Below, piece after piece: positions 7,867 through 14,918 of a stretch of 30,293 nt of DNA. Position 1 is the first letter of the stretch, and each line of letters opens with the position of its first letter. The notes below the pieces were generated by a model that was not told where the DNA came from, did no database searches, and worked only from the letters and a program-made list of their open reading frames with translations. Source of the DNA: Bacillota bacterium (lineage in GTDB: Bacteria > Bacillota > Bacilli > Bacillales > Cytobacillaceae); NCBI GenBank assembly GCA_023389895.1, contig JAEWDX010000205.1:1-30293 (forward strand), written 5' to 3'. Both the position numbers and the translations under genes were made by a program.

Positions 7867-8586
7867 ATGGCTGATCAGCCTTGTCCAGTAACCTCGACGG
7901 AACAAGTACCATTAACCCTTGAACCCACTACAACAGTTACTCAAGCGGTAACACCAACGATAAAAGTCCCGGTTGTGCTTGCAGAGCCAACGCTTCAGAT
8001 TGTTGTAGAAGCAACTATTCCACTTGCCCCGGCAGCAACTGAAATTAAAAGAGTAATAAAAAATGTCTTTTTAGAACAAGTTAAACTTGTACCAGTCGCA
8101 TTTACTCCTATTGTTGGCACTGACTTTTTCAACGTCACAAGAGCTAAATTATTTGTAGCAGGACATATTCGTAAAAATATTGAATATGCTTCAGCAGAAT
8201 GTAATGGAGCGCTTCAAGATAGAATTGCGAATGTCCCGTTTTCTGGTTTTGCTGACATTACAACATTTATTACTCACCCAATTTTTGGTATTTCTGCAGA
8301 AAGCAAAGCTGCTTTCCTTAATGAACAAAATGGACTAGCCCCTCGCTTGGATAAGTTTTTCTTCCAAAATTTAGTGAAATTTAATGAACAACCATTCGGT
8401 GAGTTAGTAACAGCCAATATGTTTGAACTTGATTTTTCACCAGTTATCCCAACCGATGAAGGAACGTTTGACACAATAACTGAAAAAATTGTTCTAGACC
8501 TTACTTTAAAAGTATTACAAACCCAACAATTAGCTATTACTGCTACGCAAGTTATTGCTGTTCCTACTCCAGGTACAGTCGGTTAA
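7867..8586 (+). CDS. CsxC-like spore-surface protein, tandem copy 2
   Basis: This 239-aa paralog has the same A-B-C layout: TIKVPVVLAEPTLQIVVE, AKLFVAGHIRKNIEYASAECN, VPFSGFADITTF, PRLDKFFFQNLVKFNEQPFGEL, then VLDLTLKVLQTQQL. The N-terminus MADQPCPVTSTEQ keeps the single early cysteine, and the tail is VPTPGTVG. The ATG at 7867 follows AGGAG. It has its own SigK-like promoter and a perfect downstream stem, so it is an independent transcription unit. Relative to copy 3 it shares SAECNGALQDRIA, suggesting that copies 2 and 3 separated after copy 1 diverged. Main differences fall in loop regions (HPIFGISAES, TANMFELDF). The function is structural by inference; assignment rests on the shared pattern with copy 1 and its late-sporulation promoter. 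Confidence 0.75.
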   Translation: MADQPCPVTSTEQVPLTLEPTTTVTQAVTPTIKVPVVLAEPTLQIVVEATIPLAPAATEIKRVIKNVFLEQVKLVPVAFTPIVGTDFFNVTRAKLFVAGHIRKNIEYASAECNGALQDRIANVPFSGFADITTFITHPIFGISAESKAAFLNEQNGLAPRLDKFFFQNLVKFNEQPFGELVTANMFELDFSPVIPTDEGTFDTITEKIVLDLTLKVLQTQQLAITATQVIAVPTPGTVG

Positions 8587-8617
8587 GAGAATTTATTATT
8601 AATAAGAGCGTTTTCGG

Positions 8618-8653
8618 ATAAAGGTCAACCAGAAATTCTGGTTGACCTTTATA
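8618..8653 (+). terminator. Perfect 15-bp hairpin after copy 2
   Basis: ATAAAGGTCAACCAG (8618-8632) and CTGGTTGACCTTTAT (8638-8652) pair perfectly around a 5-nt loop. The T-tract is weak (ATTTAG), so it may terminate inefficiently or act mainly as an mRNA 3' stabiliser. Confidence 0.75.
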
Positions 8654-8714
8654 TTTAGAGAATAGCCCTTGCCTTGCTTTAATTTAAAAATGATACCAGT
8701 CTATCAAGACACCA

Positions 8715-8747
8715 ACCCAAGCTCCCTAATTATTACTGCATATTGTA
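8715..8747 (+). promoter_or_regulatory. SigK-like -10 and conserved upstream box, copy 3
   Basis: CATATTGTA (8739-8747) fits CATANNNTA, followed by TTAATGTAG as in the sister promoters. ACCCAAGCT (8715-8723) lies at the same distance upstream as in copies 1 and 2. Confidence 0.6.
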
Positions 8748-8799
8748 TTAATGTAGTCATTGAAAGACCTAAAAAAATAATTAGGAGGATGATTTTTGT

Positions 8800-9519
8800 A
8801 TGGCCGATCAGCATTGTCCTGTAAATTCGACGGAACAATTACCATTAACTGTTGAACCCACAACAATAATTTCTCAAGCAGCTACACCAACCATTAAAGT
8901 TCCCGTTGTACTTGCAGAACCAACACTGCAAATTGTTGTAGAAGCAACTATTACTCTTAACCCAGCAGCAACTGAAATTAAAAGAGTGGTGAAAAATGTT
9001 TTTTTAAATCAAGTTAAGCTTGTGCCAGTCGCATTTGAGCCTATTCCCGGCACTGACTTTTTCAACGTCACAAGAGCTAAGTTATTTGTAGCCGGTCACA
9101 TTCGCAAAAATATTGAATATGCTTCAGCTGAATGTAATGGAGCACTTCAAGATAGAATTGCTGATGTTCCTTTTTCTGGTTTTGCTGATATTAAAACATT
9201 TATAACTAGGCCAATTCTTGGTATTTCTGAGGACAGCAAAGCTGCTTTCCTCAATGAGCAAAACGGCCTAGTCCCTCGGTTAGATAAGTTTTTCTTTCAA
9301 AATCTTGTCAAATATAATGAACAACCATTCGGTGAGTTAGTAGCGGCCAACTTCTTTGAGGTAGATTTTTCACCAGTTATGGCAACCCCTGAGGGAACGT
9401 TTCACACAATAACTGAAAAAATTGTATTAGACCTTACTGTGAAAGTTTTACAAACCCAACAATTAAGTATTACTGCTACACAACAAATTACCACTCCTCC
9501 TCAAGGTACTGTTGGTTAA
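8800..9519 (+). CDS. CsxC-like spore-surface protein, tandem copy 3
   Basis: This 239-aa protein is the third tandem paralog, with the same segments A (IKVPVVLAEPTLQIVVE, AKLFVAGHIRKNIEYA), B (VPFSGFADIKTF, PRLDKFFFQNLVKYNEQPFGEL, EVDFSP) and C (VLDLTVKVLQTQQLSITA). It looks mosaic. The N-terminal Thr-rich region (TIISQAATPT, EATITLNPAATEIKRVVKNVFLN) and the TPPQGTVG tail match copy 1, while the SAECNGALQDRIA segment matches copy 2. That is consistent with gene conversion between copies. The ATG at 8800 follows TTAGGAGG. No signal peptide or membrane helix is present. It is expected to be produced in the mother cell and assembled on the spore surface (inference). Confidence 0.75.
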   Translation: MADQHCPVNSTEQLPLTVEPTTIISQAATPTIKVPVVLAEPTLQIVVEATITLNPAATEIKRVVKNVFLNQVKLVPVAFEPIPGTDFFNVTRAKLFVAGHIRKNIEYASAECNGALQDRIADVPFSGFADIKTFITRPILGISEDSKAAFLNEQNGLVPRLDKFFFQNLVKYNEQPFGELVAANFFEVDFSPVMATPEGTFHTITEKIVLDLTVKVLQTQQLSITATQQITTPPQGTVG

Positions 9520-9625
9520 TAAGACTTTTGCTAAGGTAGAAAATATGTGTGTTTCATATTATAAGGTTAGCCTGATTTTATAGTGTACCCTTTATAAAGG
9601 ACTTTAAAAAAAATGTCATACCACA

Positions 9626-9670
9626 TTGAAAAGATGATTTCTGTATTCAACAGAGGTCATCTCCTTTCAA
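9626..9670. other. Long RNA hairpin
   Basis: TTGAAAAGATGATTTCTGT (9626-9644) pairs with ACAGAGG-TCATC-TCC-TTTCAA (9650-9670): blocks of 6, 5 and 7 bp with a small bulge and two G-U pairs around ATTCA. It has no strong T-tract on the plus side, but a T8 run lies a few bases beyond it on the minus strand. It may be an mRNA 3' end or a small structured element. Confidence 0.4.
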
Positions 9671-9707
9671 TTCCATTATTTTCCTATTCTTTACATTATA
9701 AATAAAA

Positions 9708-9733
9708 GTCCCTTATAGGGAGACATTTTTTTG
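9708..9733 (+). terminator. Possible rho-independent terminator
   Basis: GTCCCT...AGGGAGAC forms a short stem with one bulged A, followed by a run of seven T. It would end transcription from CsxC-like copy 3. Confidence 0.5.
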
Positions 9734-9827
9734 GATTGACCATTTTCTATATGGTTTTATTATTACGGACATCTTGGTAGAACTACACCCTTCTAACCCA
9801 ATTTCCTTTTCCTCTACTTCTACCCAC

Positions 9828-9855
9828 ACGAAGATAGAGCCAAAGGCATATCATA
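9828..9855 (+). promoter_or_regulatory. SigK-like promoter of the compact ATP-grasp gene
   Basis: AC, a 17-nt spacer and CATATCATA (9847-9855) form a full match to AC-N17-CATANNNTA, about 36 nt before the TTG start. Confidence 0.6.
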
Positions 9856-9890
9856 AAGAACAAATAATATGAACTAATGAGGTGTATTTC

Positions 9891-10661
9891 TTGAACAATT
9901 CACTAGGGAAATGGAAGCAAAGTTTATTGTTACGTCAAAATCCTTTAACAGCTCAATTTATTCCAGAAACGAATATGTACAGCCTTGGAAATCTACTAGA
10001 TTTTATAGGTCGTTATGACTATGTTTATGTTAAACACAGTACCTCTGGACAAGGAAGAGGTATTTTTAAAGTATATAAAACTTTAGATGGAAATTATAGC
10101 ATTAACGGTTTTACTCTTAGAGGCGAATCACTAAAACAATATGTTGCATCAATAGAGGATTTCCACCAAATTATACATCCCTATGAAAAATTCAAACGAT
10201 TAAGTAACTATATTATTCAGGAGGGTATCCAGAGTTTGACTCTGAATGGACAACCGTTTAGCATTCGCGCTCATGTTCAGAATCTAAACGGAAAATGGAT
10301 TATCGGTGGAATGTTTGGAAAGATTGGATTAGCAGAAGCAATGGATCATGGCATTGCCAATACCCATAGAGGTGCTCAAATCATATCGATGGATGAATTA
10401 TTATCAGTTCATTTGAAGATGGATGATACTAAGAAAAATGAAGTAATTGATTCTTTAAGGAAAGTTACTATTTCGGCTGCTGAAGTGATCGCATCCCAAT
10501 TCCCTTGTAGAGAATATGGTATTGATATTGGAATAGATCTTAATGGAAAACCTCTAATATTTGAAGTAAATACAACCCCAAGCATACGTGGTTTTGCCCA
10601 AATTGATCGGGCGATCTGGAAGAAAATTGTCGAGAATCGAAAAATGCAAAATGAAGGTTAA
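9891..10661 (+). CDS. YheC/YheD-family ATP-grasp protein (single domain)
   Basis: This compact 256-aa ATP-grasp protein of the YheC/D endospore-coat-associated group has one intact catalytic fold. Motifs in order: VYVKHSTSGQGRGIFKV (ATP-binding lysine plus glycine-rich loop), YIIQEGI, FSIRAHVQ (the conserved arginine of the DIR-type motif), GIDIGIDLNGKP, and LIFEVNTTPSIRGF (E and N metal ligands). Unlike the 4009 gene it has no degenerate second half. TTG 9891 is preferred over GTG 9882 because GAGGTG lies 6 nt before the TTG and overlaps the GTG. It is followed after 109 nt by Mur-like ligase 2, which has its own SigK-like promoter. The pairing recreates the ATP-grasp plus Mur-ligase arrangement at the left end. 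Substrate is unknown. Confidence 0.85.
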   Translation: MNNSLGKWKQSLLLRQNPLTAQFIPETNMYSLGNLLDFIGRYDYVYVKHSTSGQGRGIFKVYKTLDGNYSINGFTLRGESLKQYVASIEDFHQIIHPYEKFKRLSNYIIQEGIQSLTLNGQPFSIRAHVQNLNGKWIIGGMFGKIGLAEAMDHGIANTHRGAQIISMDELLSVHLKMDDTKKNEVIDSLRKVTISAAEVIASQFPCREYGIDIGIDLNGKPLIFEVNTTPSIRGFAQIDRAIWKKIVENRKMQNEG

Positions 10662-10719
10662 GTCTGCTATTTAGGTAGTTTTCTATGTTAGGCACAAAAT
10701 ATTCCTATTCAATACCTAT

Positions 10720-10747
10720 ACATGAAGAATCCACTTTTTATACTATA
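10720..10747 (+). promoter_or_regulatory. SigK-like promoter of Mur-like ligase 2
   Basis: AC (10720-10721), 17 nt, then TATACTATA (10739-10747). This matches AC-N17-CATANNNTA except T for the first C. The AAAGGAGG ribosome site follows at 10756-10763. Confidence 0.5.
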
Positions 10748-10770
10748 GTGAGTGGAAAGGAGGAACTTGA

Positions 10771-12156
10771 TTGCAACCGTTACTAGTGAAAGATATTCGG
10801 AAATTACTTCAAGGTCAATTAATAAGCGGTTCAGAACTTTGGTCAGTAAGGGAAGCCATTTATTATAAACGGCATGATTTAACAAATCGACATACACTCC
10901 TGTTTGTCAGCAGAAACGATACGATTAACTGGGATTTCATTAATAAAAAGGGACCTGTGCTTGTCATAACAGATCAGCCTACTTCTGAACTAAAAAAGGC
11001 TCTCTCAAATACAACTGTTATAAAAGTTAAAAATATTATCCACGCATACTGGACATTTATCGAATATTATCGGGGTCTATTTAATATACCTGTCGTCACA
11101 ATAACAGGAACTTGCGGAAAAACAACGACGAAAGAGATGATTAAACATATTTTAAGTAAACACCTTAAAGTCCAAGCTTCAGAAAGCAGCAAAAATGAAC
11201 CTCGAAGATCGTTTCCGTATTTGATGGGAATTGACGCACATACGGATGTCGCTATTTTTGAACATGGTTTAGGGAACTCTGGAAATATTAAGCACCAATG
11301 TATGATTTACCAGCCGACCATTGGGATTATTACAACAATCGGTGTTCACCATTTAGATGGATGCCGAAATTTAGATGGCTATATAAAAGCAAAAGCTGAA
11401 ATCGTTGATGGGATTAAAAAAGGTGGTACATTAATCTTAAATGCCGATGATGAAAACACAAAAAAAATCTCTCTACACACATTTGAAGGTAAAATTATTT
11501 ATTTTGGAACGAATAAGAAAGCTGATTTCCGGGCTTCTAATATTAGATTTGCCAAAAACGGAATGAATTTTCTACTTCATTTTTCAAATAAAGTGTATGA
11601 GGCTTTTATTCCAGGTTATGGAGAGCATCAAGTATCGAATGCCCTTGCTGCACTCGCCGCTGTCACTGAAATTGGAATTGGAATAGAGCAAGCCATAACA
11701 CGCCTTGCAACCTTTCAAAATATGACGAGACATCTGGAGTTTTCGAACGGGCTTAGAGGAAGCACTATTATTGATGATACGTGGACAAACAATCCTACTT
11801 CAATTGAAGCCGCATTAAAGGTTCTTGATTCTATTGGTACTAGTAAAAATGTTATTCTCATTCTAGGAGATATTAACCGGTTAGGAAACTTTGAAAAGCG
11901 CTATCATCGTGAGATTGGTAGTCTCGTTGCAAAAAGAAATATTCACACTCTGATTACGATTGGAAGCAAGGCAGAAGACATTGCGAAACAAGCTGTGGCA
12001 GACGGAACAAAGGCAAATGTTCATTCCTTTAAAGATGTAAACGGCATTCTCGAAATTTTGCAGCCCATTCTGAACAACAACGCCATTCTACTTATTAAAG
12101 GCCCAATGTCAAGCCGCTCGATGATTGAGTTTGCAAATAGTTTGAAGAAGAATTAG
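10771..12156 (+). CDS. Mur-ligase family protein (MurF-like), paralog 2
   Basis: This 461-aa ATP-dependent ligase is similar to the 1914 product over its whole length. Motifs: P-loop GTCGKTTT (113-120), EHGLGNSGN, IGVHHLDG, IKAKAE (predicted carbamylated lysine), GEHQVSNALAA, IIDDTWTNNPTS and LLIKGPMSSR. Unlike paralog 1 it retains the NNP of the MurF signature D-x-N-x-N-P, so it is the better candidate for an active enzyme. The start is TTG 10771 with AAAGGAGG 7 nt upstream, aligned to the N-termini of the other two family members here. The P-loop has Cys (GTCGKT) like the relic at 85-446, so these two may be the closer relatives. It is probably expressed in the mother cell. Reaction partner and product are unknown; housekeeping MurF is unlikely because of divergence and neighbourhood. 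Confidence 0.84.
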   Translation: MQPLLVKDIRKLLQGQLISGSELWSVREAIYYKRHDLTNRHTLLFVSRNDTINWDFINKKGPVLVITDQPTSELKKALSNTTVIKVKNIIHAYWTFIEYYRGLFNIPVVTITGTCGKTTTKEMIKHILSKHLKVQASESSKNEPRRSFPYLMGIDAHTDVAIFEHGLGNSGNIKHQCMIYQPTIGIITTIGVHHLDGCRNLDGYIKAKAEIVDGIKKGGTLILNADDENTKKISLHTFEGKIIYFGTNKKADFRASNIRFAKNGMNFLLHFSNKVYEAFIPGYGEHQVSNALAALAAVTEIGIGIEQAITRLATFQNMTRHLEFSNGLRGSTIIDDTWTNNPTSIEAALKVLDSIGTSKNVILILGDINRLGNFEKRYHREIGSLVAKRNIHTLITIGSKAEDIAKQAVADGTKANVHSFKDVNGILEILQPILNNNAILLIKGPMSSRSMIEFANSLKKN

Positions 12157-12182
12157 ATTCAACCGACTTCCTAGATATAAGA

Positions 12183-12230
12183 AAGTGGGGCAATTCATTT
12201 TCGTTAAACGAATAATGAATTACCCCACTT
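12183..12230. terminator. Bidirectional terminator between convergent genes
   Basis: AAGTGGGGCAATTCATT pairs with AATGAATTACCCCACTT, with an inner TCGTT/AACGA stem. It separates the Mur-like gene from the convergent NlpC/P60 gene. Confidence 0.85.
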
Positions 12231-12234
12231 ATCA

Positions 12235-13593
12235 TTATAGAACGCGACGTGCAGTCACATAGTTTTTCGTTGCCCAGCTAGAAGTTAAGCTTTCCTTCAC
12301 TACTCCGCCAGAAGTAGAAAGGTATATAAACTCATTTCCTCCAATATAAATTCCAGGCTGGGTGATTTTTGAACCACTATTATCTCTCGAAAAGAACAAA
12401 AGATCACCTTTTTGAAGTTTAGCCTTTTCGACTGCTTGACCCAATTGTGCTTGACTGTTTGCTATTTTGGATTTTAAATCAATTCCATACTGTTTAAAAA
12501 CATAGTATGTAAAACCAGCACCCGTAAATGTTAGAGTGCTCTCATCATAAGAATAGCCGAACTTTGCTTTTCCAACTAATTCAGATGCAGTGCTTACTAC
12601 TTTATCAGCCTGAGTTTTTTCTGGCTGCTCATCCGGGGGTGTTGGGTTTGTTGTTGTATTGTCTGAAAAAACTCGCTTCGCTGTAATATAACGCTGATCA
12701 TAGTAATCTACAAAAAGCACTCTTGTCTGAATACCAGATGATGTCGGAATAATGAGGCGGTGATCGCCAGCATAAATCCCAACTAATGAAGGTGTGCTTG
12801 ATCCGCTCGCACTACTAAAGAAAACTAAATCACCTTTTTTCAAATTTTGGCGAGATACAGTTGTACCAAGCTTCATTTGTTCTTTAATATTCGTCGTTCC
12901 TAACGTCACGCCATTTTGTTTATAAATATAATTCACAAAGCCAGCCCCAGTGAATTTGAGTGACTTTTCATCATCGACACTGCCCATCGTTGCTTTTTTC
13001 ATTACATCATAGGAAAGTCCAACAATTTTATCCCCTTTTGTAGTTGGATTAGAAGGAAGTAAGGTAGGCAATACTCTCCGCGCCGTAAGGTAACTATCTT
13101 TATAATAAGGCTTGCTATCTAAATCTGAAATTACAATGTTTTGTTTCGAATCAGCCATATGAATGACTTTATTATCTCCAATATACATAGCTACATGATC
13201 GGGAATGCCACCACCTTTAGTGCTAAAGAATAGGAGATCCCCTTTTTGTAATTGATTTCTTGCCACTGGAGTTCCCTGCTCCATCATATAATCTTCGTTA
13301 TATGTCGCAAGATCAACCCCACTTTTTTCAAAAATATACATAAGAAAAGAAGCACATGAAAATTTGTATGGATAGGTTGCTTTGTATTCTGTATTACTGT
13401 ATGTAGCTTTTCCTATTAAACTTTTACCTAGCTGAATTAATTGATCAGCCTTTGCTTCAACAGCCGCTTGATTATTTTGAATATTTGTAGTTGCAGCTGA
13501 GACCTTTGTTAGATTCAAACTGGTGGGAAGCCCCCCTAATGAACTTATACTAAGTGCAACTGCTAGTGTAGTTGTAACCAAAGTCTTCTTCAT
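12235..13593 (-). CDS. Secreted protein with three NlpC/P60 domains, two catalytically dead
   Basis: This 452-aa secreted protein has a signal peptide (MKKTLVTTTLAVALSISSLG..., cleavage likely near VSAA, about 34). NlpC/P60 enzymes are cysteine peptidases that cut cell-wall peptides next to gamma-D-Glu. Domain 1 (about 50-175) keeps FSCASF (C80), PDHVAMYIG (H133) and VIHMA (H145). Domain 2 (about 188-308) reads FTGAGF (C to G216), PSLVGIYAG (H to L270) and LIIPT. Domain 3 (about 328-452) reads FTGAGF (G358), TQPGIYIG (H to Q412) and FIYLS. Only domain 1 should be active; the others may bind wall material or regulate. Each domain retains LxKGDLxFFS and ends xTA(R/K)RV. A Thr/Pro linker lies at about 310-328. 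An extended -10 (TGTTATAAT) and AGGAGG precede the ATG, suggesting vegetative SigA expression rather than the sporulation control seen to the left. Confidence 0.9.
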   Translation of the reverse strand: MKKTLVTTTLAVALSISSLGGLPTSLNLTKVSAATTNIQNNQAAVEAKADQLIQLGKSLIGKATYSNTEYKATYPYKFSCASFLMYIFEKSGVDLATYNEDYMMEQGTPVARNQLQKGDLLFFSTKGGGIPDHVAMYIGDNKVIHMADSKQNIVISDLDSKPYYKDSYLTARRVLPTLLPSNPTTKGDKIVGLSYDVMKKATMGSVDDEKSLKFTGAGFVNYIYKQNGVTLGTTNIKEQMKLGTTVSRQNLKKGDLVFFSSASGSSTPSLVGIYAGDHRLIIPTSSGIQTRVLFVDYYDQRYITAKRVFSDNTTTNPTPPDEQPEKTQADKVVSTASELVGKAKFGYSYDESTLTFTGAGFTYYVFKQYGIDLKSKIANSQAQLGQAVEKAKLQKGDLLFFSRDNSGSKITQPGIYIGGNEFIYLSTSGGVVKESLTSSWATKNYVTARRVL

Positions 13594-13626
13594 TTGCTAC
13601 CTCCTGTTGTTTTTTAACTTGTCCCG

Positions 13627-13635
13627 ATTATAACA
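13627..13635 (-). promoter_or_regulatory. Extended -10 promoter of the NlpC/P60 gene
   Basis: On the minus strand the sequence is TGTTATAAT, a TGnTATAAT extended -10, about 34 nt before the ATG. No good -35 hexamer is seen at 17 nt. Confidence 0.6.
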
Positions 13636-13761
13636 AACAAAAAGAGGCATCTATTGCGGTAAAATATCCCATTACAAAATGTAACATGTTCTATCTATTA
13701 TTAACATTGGACTTTTTGGCGTATTTTACAATTTAGTTACACAGGTATGAATAAAAATAAT

Positions 13762-13804
13762 AAGACCATTTCTATTCGTGAGTTCACGAAAAATGGTCTT
13801 TTCC
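13762..13804 (-). terminator. Terminator of the DUF2935 gene
   Basis: AAGACCATTT (13762-13771) and AAATGGTCTT (13791-13800) form a 10-bp stem with an inner CGTGA/TCACG hairpin. Read on the minus strand it is followed by ATTATTTTTATT; a T run on the plus side could make it bidirectional. Confidence 0.75.
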
Positions 13805-13917
13805 TCTTTCACACTTGGAAAACGATCTAATCTACCACACTTGTGACCATTTTCCTTCTTTTGTACAAGCAAAGCGGTCTTATCTTATCTGCAAGCTGCC
13901 ACACTATTGTCGCTTTG

Positions 13918-14757
13918 CTATCTTTGTTTAGTTTCCCCTGTTAAATGCGCTTCAAACATATCAATAATCGCCAGGAATCTTTCCGCTTCACGGAAAACAT
14001 GATCTGCTAATAACGGATGAATAATACTTTTAATCTTACACTCTTCTATTAAATCTCGCGCTGTCTTTTTAAAGTCTCTTAAAGATACGACCGACACCCG
14101 ATTCTGATCAAGAAATTGATCCAATAGCGGTACCGTTTGCGATTGTGGTTTCATTCCTTCTAAATCAACAGCTTGGAATAGTAATTGGTCGAAATCGTTG
14201 CTAAATTCTCTTGCCATATCAACAAGTTTTCTTTCCGACGGATCGAGAAGATGTCCAATAAACTTAGCATGATCAGCCATTATCCTTAAGAAGAAAACAT
14301 TTTCTTTAATAATCGCATCGGCTAGTGGTTTTAATTTCCCTTCATTCAGCTCAATTAAACGTTTTCTAAAATAGTTCGCTTCCCGGCTCGTATGATCCAC
14401 TAAGAGAGGAAAATTATTCGCTCCTGGTAATTTGCAGGTTAGAATTAATCCTAGTACTTTTCGTTTAAAAGCAAAAATACCTGTAGCTGCTTGTTGAACT
14501 TCTGAATTGAATCTTTTAATCTTTTCTGGATCCGTTTGATTAGTGAATGAATGAGATTTCTGTTCTATCTGTTCAAATAAATGATAATATTGATTCGCTT
14601 CTTGAATTAATTGGGTATCATCACACCTAAACCCTAATCGAAGAAAAAGCGAATGCTCCTTCATAATCCTCGACCAAAAACGAACTTCATCTAATGACCG
14701 TGCAACAAACATACCTCCTGCTGCCCCTGGGTTTTGTAAGCTGTCGTTGCCCTGCAT
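13918..14757 (-). CDS. DUF2935 family helical protein
   Basis: This 279-aa soluble protein of the DUF2935 family has two related four-helix units. Unit 1 has EVRFWSRIMKEHSLFLRLGF and LLVDHTSREANYFRKRL. Unit 2 has ENVFFLRIMADHAKFIGHLL and LLADHVFREAERFLAII. The repeated ExxxFxxIMxxH and DHxxREAxxF patterns place Glu and His residues as in di-metal helical bundles, so metal binding is plausible. No biochemical function is known to me. The ATG start has AGGGGGGAT upstream. It stands alone with its own terminator and appears unrelated to either neighbour. Confidence 0.85.
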   Translation of the reverse strand: MQGNDSLQNPGAAGGMFVARSLDEVRFWSRIMKEHSLFLRLGFRCDDTQLIQEANQYYHLFEQIEQKSHSFTNQTDPEKIKRFNSEVQQAATGIFAFKRKVLGLILTCKLPGANNFPLLVDHTSREANYFRKRLIELNEGKLKPLADAIIKENVFFLRIMADHAKFIGHLLDPSERKLVDMAREFSNDFDQLLFQAVDLEGMKPQSQTVPLLDQFLDQNRVSVVSLRDFKKTARDLIEECKIKSIIHPLLADHVFREAERFLAIIDMFEAHLTGETKQR

Positions 14758-14918
14758 TTTTTATCCCCCCTAGAAAATAATCATCTATAAAAGGTTATTA
14801 ACAGGGGCGCTATAAAATGCTACATAAGAAAACAAAAAGATACTTGAAGCTGTGAAAAGTTCATAATTTCAAATATCCTTTTTTTAAATCTACTCTATGA
14901 AAAATTAATGCGCCGTTT

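Larger units (their letters stand above)
9520..9890. other. Gene-free interval with hairpins and a promoter
   Basis: No credible gene is seen here. The interval starts with a decayed version of the ATAAAGGT-type stem found after copies 1 and 2. It also contains a long hairpin at 9626-9670, a terminator-like stem at 9708-9733 and a SigK-like promoter for the ATP-grasp gene at 9828-9855. A 14-codon ORF on the minus strand over the hairpin looks accidental. Confidence 0.6.
13594..13917. other. Gene-free interval: promoter, terminator, inverted repeat
   Basis: No gene is seen. It holds the promoter of the NlpC/P60 gene, the terminator hairpin of the DUF2935 gene at 13762-13804, and an 8-bp inverted repeat (GCAAAGCG at 13869-13876, CGCTTTGC at 13911-13918) touching the DUF2935 stop codon. 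Confidence 0.6.

Noticed and set aside
10771..12156. Housekeeping MurF of peptidoglycan synthesis
   Set aside because: The protein keeps MurF-like motifs but is divergent, duplicated locally, preceded by a SigK-like promoter and surrounded by spore-surface genes rather than ddl or other wall genes.
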